Assembly (NCBI GenBank): GCA_013339895.1 | Contig: JABACO010000019.1 | Coordinates: 340,688-404,687 of the forward strand | Reading direction: 5' to 3' | Length of the DNA stretch: 64,000 nt | Origin: Ephydatia muelleri | Taxonomy: Eukaryota; Porifera; Demospongiae; Spongillida; Spongillidae | In this document: positions 31,688-42,514 of the stretch, one piece after another | Layout of the letters: each line of letters starts with the position of its first letter | Position numbering within the stretch: the stretch's first letter is position 1 | The notes under the pieces: generated by a model | The model's input: the letters and a program-made list of their open reading frames with translations, nothing else | The model's database searches: none | Told to the model about the DNA's origin: nothing | Program-made: the position numbers and the translations under genes

Positions 31688-31861
31688 CACAGGGAAAAGT
31701 TTCGAGTTCCCAACATTGGGTTTTGATCCAAGATCCCAATGTGATAAACAATCACAGTAGACACAACAAACCACATCAAACTGCCCAATGTTGATTTAAG
31801 CCTTTCCACCCAGGGATTGTGGATCAAAATCCAACTTGGGAATGCGAAACTTTTCCCTGTG
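31688..31861. mobile_element. CACAGGG-ended MITE (CACTA-like)
   Basis: A 174-bp element whose ends CACAGGGAAAAGTTTCG (31688 on) and complement (to 31861) continue as an imperfect inverted repeat for about 40 bp, through the TTCCCAA and TTTTGATCC blocks. The first 11 bases match the ends of the CACTA/EnSpm element at 35611-42306, so it may be a non-autonomous relative. No clear 3-bp target duplication. It has no coding capacity. Confidence 0.7.
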
Positions 31862-32019
31862 TAATAAGAACAGTACTTGTAAAAAAGGGCGCTCAGTAGT
31901 GCAACCGAACGTATCCTTTTTCAGAGCGTGATATTGTAGCCTTGTAACACCGCACCGACGATTGCATGGACTAGTAGACGACGATCTAGGGTGTCTTAAT
32001 TTCAGTCGTATGCTGCCGA

Positions 32020-33443
32020 TTCTCTTGCAGCGTTACCCCCCCCCCCCCCCCCCCCCCCCCCTCCATTAACTAATTAACAAATCAATTAACATCATTGATG
32101 TAATCAACAGTGTCCCATGACACTAGTCCAAATTTGGCGGTAAAACTTGTATATAAAAGCGCACAGTACAATTCATTTTATAATAGTACTGCAGTCGAAA
32201 TGGTTCAAGCGCTACTACCAAACTGGTTGGTCGGCCCTATAACTTATCGTGATCTGTGTCTGGAACTTGGGGATGCAACAACTACTGTGTACTGGTGCCA
32301 GAGACACAAGCTGCTCTCAGACAGCAAGAACTGTGCAAGATGTGGAGCAGGCATGAGGCTCGTAAAGCAAAAGGATGTTTCATGTGGTTTGGGATGGAGA
32401 TGCACAAGGAAAAGATGTAGAAAGGAGCTAGCGCTGCGTTCAGGAACCTTTTTTGAAGGTCAGCAGGAAATGATAATGATAATGATAAATGATCTTTTGG
32501 CACTGTATACAGGAAGCAATATAGCTATGGAACAAATTATTCGTATATTGCATCTGTGGTCGACGAAGACACCTCTTGGAAAAATGATGGTGGAAGTAGA
32601 AGTAAGTCTGCAGTATGGTTTACCTCCATTTTAAACCTCTGCCTCTCACAGGTCGCTACTCATACAGCAGTTGACTGGTATAATTTTATACGAGATGTCT
32701 GTATCCAGTACTTCCTTGACCACTCTTCCATGATTGGAGGACCGGGTGTGGAGGTGGAGATAGACGAGAGTAAATTCGGAAAAAGAAAGTATAATAGAGG
32801 AAGGCAGGTGGAAGGTCATTGGGTTTTTGGAGGTGTGGAGCGGGTTACTGGAGAATGTTTCATGGTGGAGGTGGCACGCAGGGATGCAGCTACCCTTATA
32901 CCAATCATCCAGCAGTACATTCACCCAGGAAGCATAAAATATACAGTGATCAGTGGGCAGCTTATAACCAAATTACTGCTGCAACTGGAACTGGAATGGC
33001 CCACATGACTGTAAACCACTCACTCAACTTTGTGGATCCAGCAACAGGTGTCCACACACAGGGAGTGGAATCAATGTGGAGCTGTTGTAAGCGCCTCATG
33101 AGAGAGGAAAGAACCATGCATTCGCAACTATTTGAGACATACCTCCCAGAATTTATGTGGCGACGACGGTTTGGTGGACCAGAAGCATTTTCCAATATTC
33201 TAAAGCATATAGCAGAACAGTACCGTGTTTAGTATATAGTAACAAGTGTAACAAGTGTATGAAATTGTTGTGCTTTAAGAATTAAATGAATTTGTATGTG
33301 TATGACTAGTGTAGAGAAAAATGAAGATGAGAAATGAAAGATGCTCGAAAGATGCTCATGGGACGCTGTTGATTACATCAAAGGATGTTAATTGATTTGT
33401 TAATTAGTTAATGGAGGGGGGGGGGGTTAACGCTGCAAGAGAA
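32020..33443 (+). mobile_element. Merlin-family DNA transposon
   Basis: Long imperfect inverted repeats of about 100 bp bound the element. The left end starts TTCTCTTGCAGCGTTA, then a C run (32036-32061), then CTCCATTAACTAATTAACAA and on to a GTGTCCCATG block near 32112. The right end (33352-33443) is the complement, with only an 11-G run. It contains a transposase gene of the Merlin / ISXO2 (IS1016-like) type. I could not find a convincing 8-9-bp target duplication. Confidence 0.85.
32200..33232 (+). pseudogene. Merlin transposase (ISXO2-like DDE), one frameshift
   Basis: Exon 1 is 32200-32601, followed by a 50-bp intron (32602-32651, GTAAGT...CACAG), then the rest to the stop at 33232. The N-terminal part has a zinc ribbon, C..CGAGM...SCGLGWRCTR.RC, joined to LALRSGTFFEG, as in ISXO2-type transposases. 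The catalytic core has EIDESKFGKRKYNRG, GHWVFGGVERVTGECF, YSDQWAAYNQI and GVESMWSCCK: the expected Asp, Asp and Glu. Between GSIKY and YSDQW (about 32930-32945) the frame shifts by one, so this copy would not give a full protein as read. Confidence 0.85.
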
Positions 33444-35610
33444 CCCCTTTATGCCCCTCCCACCCAGCTATGTGGCTTATGTACCACTTGCACCACACAA
33501 TGTTGTTCAGCACCTCACAGAGGCGCCTTATGTTCCTGCCTGGCCTATGGGATGAATATTATTGTACCTATCATGCAGATTGTGGTAAGTCAGGGCCTGT
33601 GGTAAGTTCACATAGGATGCAAGCTAGTAACAATTTATTGGGTATAGAATTGAGAATACATGTAGAATCAGTGGCCTGTTGAGTTGTTCCGTGGAAATAG
33701 AATGCGTGTGCATGCAGAGGACAAGTTCAGTTTCAGAGGGACAGACCTTACGCTTGAATTCAAGTGTGTGCACCATCATTATTAGAGAGTGTAGTGCCAC
33801 ATGTATAGTGTTGTGTGTGTGTGTGTGGTATGAAAGTGTTGTGCTCAAGAATTGTACACACAACATGTACACATGCATAAGTTGAACCAGTATGCTGACA
33901 TTTTCATGCACTCTCTGAGGTCCAAAGTCCTGCAAGTGGTACATAGCTGAGTGGGAGAGGTCTAAATAATGATGAGAAGTTGAACAAGGGTTATGCCAAA
34001 TAGGAAAGCTGTATAATCCTACAAGAACATGATGCATGTACAAAGGACCAATCCTGGTGTACGAAGAACCAGTTATGTGGGAACTGAACATGCCACGCAC
34101 AAGATGAATTGTCAAAAGGAATGCTTCTAAAAGAGGACCACATGCAATGCAAGTGTGCGCATAAAGGTGAGGGAGCCATGGTGAGCTGAAAACTGTAAGC
34201 TGACCAAGGGTGGCAGTGGGCGTGGCAGGAATAAGACGAGCATGAGAATAGAAAAGCTTTACTACACAAGAGAAAAGGATGATGCGAGTGTGTAGGAAAA
34301 ATCCTTGCGCACGTCGTACAGGATGGCTGCAACCAGTCACCTAGATCCGTAAATATGGTATGATCGTCTTGTGAAGTGAGTATGTAGTATTCTAATGCAC
34401 TTTCTGTCGAAATGGAGGTGTAGCCTACATGTTTTGTGGTTTGTTTTGCATGCAGACGGATAAGGATGGATGGTGTGGGGGAACTTGGGGGTGTATGTGA
34501 AGGGTGCAGCTGCATCTCAGTGATGGAAGAGGACATGATCTGTGGAATGGTGGTGACTGCACCACGGGGGGGGGGGGGGGGGGGGGGGGGAAACAATTAG
34601 GGTGGAACTAATAGGGAAGATACTATACAGTATAGGGGGTGGGTGCCCACCCAACTAGGGGGCACTGGAAGCTCCCCCATTGGTGTCTGGGGCAGTGCCC
34701 CAGAAGCTTTGCAAGATAGCATATCAAAACCATCATCTGTTCTATAAATTCTTCAACTTCGCCCGCATCAATCACCACCAACATTTCCTTATCTTGTGCC
34801 TCTTGCAGTTGGATGTCAACACAATCATAGAATTTGAGCATCCAGCTGTAGACTTGGTAGGGGTTCTTCTTGGCAACGGGACAGAGTGAAAACAAATTGT
34901 CTAGCCTTTGACATGTCATGGCTGCCTTTTTGCGTTCCCATTCTCTTTGTTGTTGGTGCCCCATTTAGAATGTCACAGCTGCTAGAATTTATTAACACTA
35001 ACGAAGTAATCTCACGCTCTCTTAATTATTCTCATACTCAATTAATACAATTCATTAGCGTGGACATATACCAATTATTTTCAACCTGTTCCAGGGTTGT
35101 TAACAACCTGTTCCGACCCTAATTTATCAGGGTCGTTTTGACCCGGGGCGGCAATAGGCCCTTTTCCTGTGTCATGTGACCGCTCCGTAATCTAACATAC
35201 GTCAGTGTCACACAATATAAATTAATACACGTCCGCCATGTTGATTCACAGCTTTTACAGAAATATCCGAGTGACGAAAAGGGCCTATACCCTGGACCAG
35301 GGAAGAATTTGTCGGGCCTGAAACCAACCTGAATCACCCCTGTACCAGGACTGGTAAGGCCATTCAAACGTGGTCTCTATGCTATAGAACAAAATGTTTT
35401 CATTTCTTGACAAAACTTCATTGAAAAACAACATTACAAATACGTCCATGCATCACTTATATTGCGGCATGTTCGGGAACACAACACCAGGTTTGATGAT
35501 ACGATGATTGCCATTATTTGCCACTGTAAAAGTAGGATGAAGTTATAAACGACACTTTTGTATGCTTTACTTACCTGTGGAAGACGCCTGTTTCTGCCGT
35601 TTTAACCAGT
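33444..35610. other. No clear gene; G homopolymer and short repeats
   Basis: No gene I can support. It has a 25-nt G run (34566-34590), a minus-strand open frame at 34964-34623 with a basic start (ERKKAAM) and no recognised domain, and a 13-bp inverted pair ATAGGCCCTTTTC near 35153 and 35277. A minus-strand splice-like site (CCACAG then GTAAGT) lies at about 35575-35585. Confidence 0.4.
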
Positions 35611-36045
35611 CACAGGGAAAAAACGCGTCGAATCTTATTTGATTGTGAGAACGATTTTACAATTGATTTATTTGATTTACTTATGATTTGAAATCAAATT
35701 AAGATTTAGTTAGATTCTGAATCACACGAATGATTTCGTGTTTGATTTTTTATCTGTTTTTGATTTCGCATAGATTTTTTATCCTTTGGCAAATCTAGTG
35801 TAGATTTTGAAAAGATTTTCTACTAGATTATGCTTGGAAAATGTGCACCAAATCCTGTTTGATTATGCGCTGGATTTTTCACATGATTAGCTTCAGATTG
35901 GGAATCAATGAGTGATTTTAAGAAATCCAACAAATAATTTTACAATACAGATGCCTACATATGTAGCCAGTCATTGATATACATGCAGCATACACAACAG
36001 TTCAACATAACTGCACACATTCATACATTGAAGTACATTGTTCAG

Positions 36046-38963
36046 TTACATCTCTGGTAGATTGGCAACATAATATGAAGATTTCTTCTCACCACGTACC
36101 AGGGTACAGCGACTGATAAACCTTCGAGGACTAATGATCTTATCGCGTTGATAAAATGTATCGCTCACTAAATATAGGTTTGAGAATTTATCTTTCTCAG
36201 GTGTCTTAAATACCATCCAAGTTACATAAGCTAGTATTACATTTTGGAGGTTTCCAGTGTCACTTTTATGCTTGATGCATATTTGAAAGTAGAATCTCAC
36301 AATCCCAAAGTAAGGATGCAGTTCATTGCTGTCATTCATTACAAGCATTGCTTGTATCAATGCACCTCTATCAGTTGAATTATAATCAGATGAAAATAAT
36401 TGTCCATTTACCCGGCACCTTCCAAATTTATCAATTCTTGGAAATACATGTACTTCATCGTTGAACAAGTTGTTACAAAATAGTGTGATCTCCTGATAGA
36501 AACTGTCATCAACTTTAACTTTAATCTTGCTGGGATGCAGCAATTCAATTGGCCAGTCAATAACGTCACCACGATCAATTGCTCTATAATACTCAAACAT
36601 GTCCTCCCTTATTTGGGTAAGTTCTTTCAAGTGTTTAAGTTCATTATACTTAGTGGAAATATTTCTGTCCACGCTAGTAAGTTCTATTAAAGCCTTAGAC
36701 ATAAATGTTTCATCCATTGGTGTTAGAGGATCAGTATAACAGTTGAAACAGAACTGCTGTATTATTTTGTTTCATATTTGTATTTCAATGTTTCTGTTAC
36801 TGTTTGGAATGTCTGCAAGCACTCCATTCATACGCTCATACCCAAAACACCAGTACCCATGTGGGGGGCCATAATCAGCAACAACATCAGGAAGGTGCAG
36901 TGCTAGATGGTAGTTAACTGAAACCTTCCACTTTCCATAGACCTTCTCAAATAGTTTGTGATGTTGGTGAAGCTTTGTATATAACATACATATGTCATCT
37001 TGGAGTAATGACGGCTTGATAATAATCTCTACAATTTCACAGAGCAAGCAGAGACACTGATACTGGCTCTACAATTTCACAGAGCAAGCAGAGACACTGA
37101 TACTGGCTCACAGGAAGCAGCCCTGCAAAGCAAGGCCTGGCATAAATACATAGAAAGTTTTTCCACTGTTGTGCAGTCATGCCAGGAAGATCGTCCTCAT
37201 CTTTAATGCCTGTGGGAATCCGTCCTACATCATATGGTACTTTGACATGTTTGAAGCGATCCTGGAACTGTAACTTCTTGTCTTTAGGTAGAGAAGAAAG
37301 GCACAGTTTGATTTCGTTGTGTGCCATACCCAATAAGAATGTGTGCATAGGGTCCGTTATAGACATTCGTACAATATCAAAGTATGGTAGCCTTATAAGT
37401 TCACTATACCGAACCCCATTCTTTTTTTGAATAGAAAGGGCTTCAGTTTTGGATTTGGCAAGCAGATATTCTTTGGATTGTGAAGTTGTCTCCTCCTTTG
37501 TTCTGTTAGGTGCCACAATTGATGTCAAGTAACTCATGTTCCCTGATGACCCTCTCATTGAAGGTTCCCTCTCAGCTTTGAACTTGCATCGTGAGCAACC
37601 ATAGTCTGCTTTGTGGCTAACAAACTGGGAAACTTTTCGTAATGCAGGCATATCTGCAGACAATGCAATAAGTGCAGCTTTTACTGTTTTGCCTTCAGGA
37701 TGTAAAGGCAAGCCATCCCACAAGAGCAGCAAATCATCCACCAATGGCTTAAGAAATGTGTTAATGTTTCCTTTTGGTTCTGTTGGCCCAGGTATTATGC
37801 CTAAAATCATTGTCCATCTTTCCTTAAATCTCTCTGCTCTTGGTAAGTTCAGCACTGTCATCATCAAAGCAGCCACTTTATATTCAGATCTTTTGAATGG
37901 CTTAAACCAATTAACATTCAACATTAAACCAATGTTGTTTTGATTTGATAGAAATGGCACTGATGTGTCGAGAGGATTTTCAAGAAACTCCTTCCAAATT
38001 TCACCATCATACACATCTTGTTTTTCATCAGATGCTACTTCCCTGTTTTGTGATGTAGCCAAAAGTGTACGAAACGATTCATCACTGAACATAGCTTTTA
38101 GCCAAACAGAAGGTGGTATAAAGTGAAATGCTTTGTGATAGGACCATTTCTTCTGGGCAAATGCCAAACTTCTGAAATATCCTAGTTCAGAACCACATTT
38201 CAAAATGTACTGCATTGCAATATGTGATCCTTTGAGCTTCTTCCAGATTGTAAAGACAGTTACAAGTGTCATTAGGGCAAACAACAAAAACTGTTTTCTC
38301 TATTTTAGGCAATGCAACCACTTTCTGTAATGCATACAGTGACGTGGGAAATACAGCATGTAAAGGATGTGAGGTAAGCTTCAGTACTACTGATATTAGG
38401 CCACAGATGCATGCAGTAACTGGTTGTGTCAATCTGAAAATTATAGATATCTTTAAGAGCAAGGTACAAATCCATCTAAACATCATGGATGGAGATGTGA
38501 TGTGTTGCAAGTTGCCTTGACTCTCATTACTGCTTTTGGAAGGATTTGCAGATTCAGAAATACTGGCTGAAGTTGCAGTGTCATCAACTGTCATGCATTT
38601 TATTAATAATTTTTGTTTACTGTGATATACTCACATACCTTGAAGTGATTGTCTTTGGCATGAATACAGAACAGATTCATCATCATTTTCACCACAATCT
38701 AATTGAAATGCATGATATGATCAATACATTATAATTGACATGAATAGTTCACATATGCAGCATATTTGAACATATATATTGTCATTGCTCATTGTTATAA
38801 AATTACCTGCATGCTCACCTTCTTCAATCACTTCCTCCTCTGTACAATCCTTTGCACAGTCCCCAGCATATGTAGAGACATTTTCAGCATCAACCACACA
38901 GCCCATTCCTTAAAAAGTAAAGCAACTCATTCAGTGATGTATTTCTTTTTTGTTCAATCCTCC

Positions 38964-38996
<33 letters not shown>

Positions 38997-40630
38997 TTTC
39001 TCAATGCATTGTACAGATAATGCACTGAAGAGGCAAGTAATGGCATGTGTAAATGCACTTATATACTTCCTATTTAAATGGATACAGTTTACAAAAGGGA
39101 GATAGATCTACAGTTTTGAGGCGACACATGAAGGTGATGATATTCTTTGCAGATACAACATGTTGTGGTAAAGAATTCCAAATAGGAACAACCCGAGATG
39201 AAAAAAAGTATAGCCGAAAATCATGACGAGGTATGGTGACCGACTGGAGCCTGTATGAATTCCCACGAGTGGAATGAACGTTTGAAATGACTGTAAACAT
39301 CTCAGCTGCATCAATATCCAAAAGCTTATTCACAATTTTGTAACACATTGTAAGGTCAAAATAGATACGACGATATTCTAATGATGACAAATTAAGATTT
39401 GCTAACCTGGATGCATAATCCATGCGAGGAAGCCTTGCACGTTTATAAATTTCTCGTGTGAAGTAACGCTGTACTCCTTCTATATGTTCAATATCTTTAA
39501 ACAGCCAAGGATTCCTGACTGGAGTGTTGAATTCTAAAAGTGGCCTAACGTAGGTTTTAAATACACGTAATAGAATGCTGACATCACTAGTATGGAAACC
39601 TTTTAGAAGTAGAGAACATCTAGAATACGCTTTGGCCGTAATGGATGAGCAATGAATTCCAGGTTTAAAATCTGATGAAACATAAACACCGTCCAAGATC
39701 ACGAGTATAAGATACTTGCTCTAAGGTTATCCCACATAATGAGTATGATGTATCAGATATTTGCTTTCCAAAGGAGATGACATTGCATTTTTGAAAGGCA
39801 ATGCTAAGTTGCCAATTAGATGCCCAATCACAAAATGCAGATAATGAACTTACAAATGGAGATGTATCCCCAGTAGAATGATGAAAATAAATTTTAGTAT
39901 CATCAGTGAAGATTTTAGCTTTAACAGGTGATGACAAACAATCTGGAAGTCCTTGCATAACATTAACCTGCACTATATTAAGTTGCTCAATCTTTAGTCC
40001 TACATTTTAAAAGGTATCAGTAGCATTATATGAGCATGATTTATGGCTAGCGCTCTTTATGCTTGTCCTGAAAGAACCATACCTATATACATATACATGC
40101 TATTGTACCTGATTCTTCTGCCTCACAGCAATTCAGTGGGAATTTTTCTAATCCAGTACCAGCAAAATCATCTTCATTCTCTACATGAAAATTAATTACA
40201 CGCTAGGTTAGTAATTTGGTACGTTTCCATTCATGTACCTGAATCTGAGCATATTTCCAGATCATGTCTGCAGCCGTCATCCCCACATGATGCATTTGCC
40301 TGCAGTTGTGTTATTGAACTACTTTCATGATCAACATCCAATACAAGTCCACTGTTGTCTAAAGAATGCATGCACGATAGAAGTGCAGTGATTATCAACA
40401 CGCAAGCGCGCTCAAATATATAAAACTTTACGATCAGCAATCACAGAAGTGCTTGAATTAGAATCCACCGTTGCGTTAGCGCATGCAGTTGTCGATGCTG
40501 TTTCTGGTACTGTAGCCTCACTTTCCACACCGTAAATCATCCGATGTCTTCGTACAGGCGAGTACGAAAAGGTATACCGTCGCTTGCACCTTGCACAATC
40601 GCACGAATGGAGATAGTTTTTCTTAGGCAT
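36046..40630 (-). pseudogene. CACTA/EnSpm transposase, disrupted
   Basis: It starts at the ATG at 40630 (MPKKNYLHSCDCARCKRRY, a likely Cys-rich finger) and runs minus. 38594-38187 gives FVVCPNDTCNCLYNLEEAQ. 38287-37040 holds the core: ELGYFRSLAFAQKKW, GLMLNVNWFKPFKRSEYKVA, GPTEPKGNINTFLKPLVDDL, HKADYGCSRCKFKAERE, YFDIVRMSITDPMHTFLLGM, all typical of this family. 37047-36772 adds HHKLFEKVYGKW and FGYERMNG, and 36717-36046 the C-terminal part. Defects: a frameshift near 38210, an exact 40-bp tandem duplication at 37027-37106 that shifts the frame, and a LINE inserted at 38965-~40000. Inactive as read. Confidence 0.85.
38965..40005 (-). mobile_element. 5'-truncated LINE (CR1/L2-like) inside the CACTA element
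   Basis: Minus-strand non-LTR retrotransposon 3' part. 39973-39665 has the reverse transcriptase catalytic block IFTDDTKIYFH (TDD where ADD is usual) followed by WASNWQLSIAFQKCNVISFG. After a frameshift near 39690, the thumb and C-terminal region (LLRVFKTYVRPLLEFNTPV, SRVVPIWNSLPQHVV) reaches the stop at 39070. The 3' end is an ATT/TAA repeat (38966-38996) preceded by GTACAATGCATTGAGAAAT, as in CR1/L2-type tails. It is 5' truncated at about 40005. Confidence 0.8.
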
Positions 40631-40821
40631 TTTGCTTGGGTATCGCATTGAAAAAGGCGGGATTGCAGCAAGCTCATTAAATGTGCATTTATGCATTGTG
40701 AAACGTGACTGACACGTGTATGCTGACTCATAGTTTTTGCAACGCATGCACGTGTGCAATGTCTATCCAACAGTCTCGAAAGTCGGCTGGGGATTGGTCT
40801 GCATTAAGGACGCAAGTTAGT

Positions 40822-41889
40822 AAGGGAATTGGAAGATAGGCTCGCCTTGCTCGAGAACGTCTTCGACCGTATTGATGAGATCGATAAGACCGTGAATGAA
40901 CTCAAAACTACAATGAGGGATGTACATGTAAGCTAGTTGTTTTTAAAGCGGTATTGTATAGACGAATTCATGCTTTTTTATAGTCAGCGCATCTAACTCG
41001 GATCGCGGGCGAAGTGACTCCCCTCGAGCAAAAGACGTTGTACCCTTGGTTAGTGTACAAATAATACATGTCGGCAATGAGCTGACATGCACATACGCAT
41101 CTTCTGCGTTCTTGTGCAGACAATTTTACAGGACGCGTTCCACGAGAACAGTGATGAATTGGCAGAGGTGCTGCCCTCATGTGTGTGGTCAGACGTGAGT
41201 ACTACGTTAAAGTCCAAGCTTCTTGAGTCAGTGCGGGGCCACCTCAGACACAACAAGTGCACTGTACCACCCGAGAAGAAGATTATGAAAAGAGTTAAGG
41301 TGTGTCAAGTTTAGTAAATATAGATTGTGATTATGCTGAATCCCAAATATGCTTATTTATTATTATTTTATGTATAGGACTACTATTCTAACAGACGATC
41401 TACTGTCCTTATGAAGGCCGACAGTTCCAAAGTAAGAAAACGCCGCTCTGAGTTAAAAGAAGCCGATTGACTCACGTAAGTTAAATTCAGTGATTTTTTA
41501 TACATGATATAAAATTAAATTCCTCTGCTAGGCTGCACGCGACAAAGCAGTCAAAGAGGCCTTGCAAAAAGGAGACGTACTACCGCAAGATACAGAAGGA
41601 ATAAAAAAGCTGGAGGGCTGCTGTCAAGCCAGCACTACTAGACAACGTACAAGATAGGGATCCACATGCAGAGGATGTGGATGAAGAAACTTTGCAAGCT
41701 TCTATCCGTAAAGCGCGACTGAACAACATTGCAATCGCACGCGCTGCGTGTGGTGCAGGTACAAAGAGGACAGCACGAGCGGCCCAGCTTCCTGATCCAG
41801 ATCCACATCTCAATCGTGAGCGGCTCAGTTGTAACGTGGACTTGGCGGAACGTTCCTCGGAAGGCGAATCAGATGACTCAGAGAACTAG
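40822..41889 (+). pseudogene. Second gene of the CACTA element (coiled-coil protein)
   Basis: Plus-strand pieces that splice in frame. Exon 1 ends at 40927 with LEDRLALLENVFDRIDEIDK, a coiled coil. 41120-41299 gives EVLPSCVWSDVSTTLKSKL and LRHNKCTVPPEKK. 41378-41470 gives DYYSNRRSTVLMK and a stop. Further on, 41677-41889 is an acidic tail (DEETLQASIRKARLNNIA ... SEGESDDSEN) reached only through a stop near 41602. It lies divergently from the transposase at the opposite end of the element. I read it as the accessory protein many CACTA elements carry; its function is unknown. Confidence 0.5.
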
Positions 41890-42514
41890 CTGAAGGATGA
41901 AATGCTTGGACAATGCATAGTTGAAACTGTAGCATTTATGCACGCGCGTGTGATTTGAGCCCAAATCTGGTATAAATCCATTATTGAAAATGTTTATGAT
42001 TTGCTATTGGATTTAAAGCTAGAATCGCATGCGAAATCGGTCGCTGATTGCTCATTAGATTTTTCAGATGAATTTTGCATGAAATCATATACAAAACCCT
42101 ATGAAATATCCTATTTGATTTATCAATGGATTAGATTAATGATTTTGAGTATTTATCAGATATAAAATCAAATACGGATTCATTATTGGATTCACGAACG
42201 ATTTATCATCTGGAAGTCTATTCAATCCGATATGATTTAATGCATGATTTGTATGAACAAATCTCGTGATAAATCTTTTTTGGATTTGACGCGTTTTTTC
42301 CCTGTGAGTGACTGTCTCTGTTTTAACGTACACTGCAAGATAGCTATATATAGTCTGGGGACCAGACGACTGGCTTTCAGCAGTCAGTCTGCGTATATCA
42401 AACTTGTTCTGGTTGTTTATGTCGATTGTTTGTGTTGATATGAAATTCATCGTGCAATGAATAAAGTTAATTGTACTTTTAATTGCCCACGTGCTGGTTA
42501 ACCAAATTTGAATA

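Larger units (their letters stand above)
35611..42306 (-). mobile_element. CACTA/EnSpm (CMC) DNA transposon
   Basis: 6696 bp. The ends are CACAGGGAAAAAACGCGTC (35611 on) and its complement (to 42306), flanked by a 3-bp target duplication AGT (35608-35610, 42307-42309). CAC-starting ends and 3-bp duplications are typical of CACTA elements. About 300 bp inside each end is dense in GATTTGAT / ATGATTT-like motifs in both orientations, as expected for subterminal transposase-binding repeats. It carries a transposase gene (-), a second gene (+) near the other end, and a later LINE insertion. Confidence 0.9.

Noticed and set aside
32020..33443. 8-9-bp target duplication for the Merlin element
   Set aside because: Flanks (GCTGCCGA and CCCCTTTA) do not match; the ends may be slightly misplaced or the duplication decayed.
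34623..34964. Minus-strand 113-codon frame considered as a transposase N-terminus
   Set aside because: Only a short basic segment is suggestive; no finger, no element ends, so no function is assigned.
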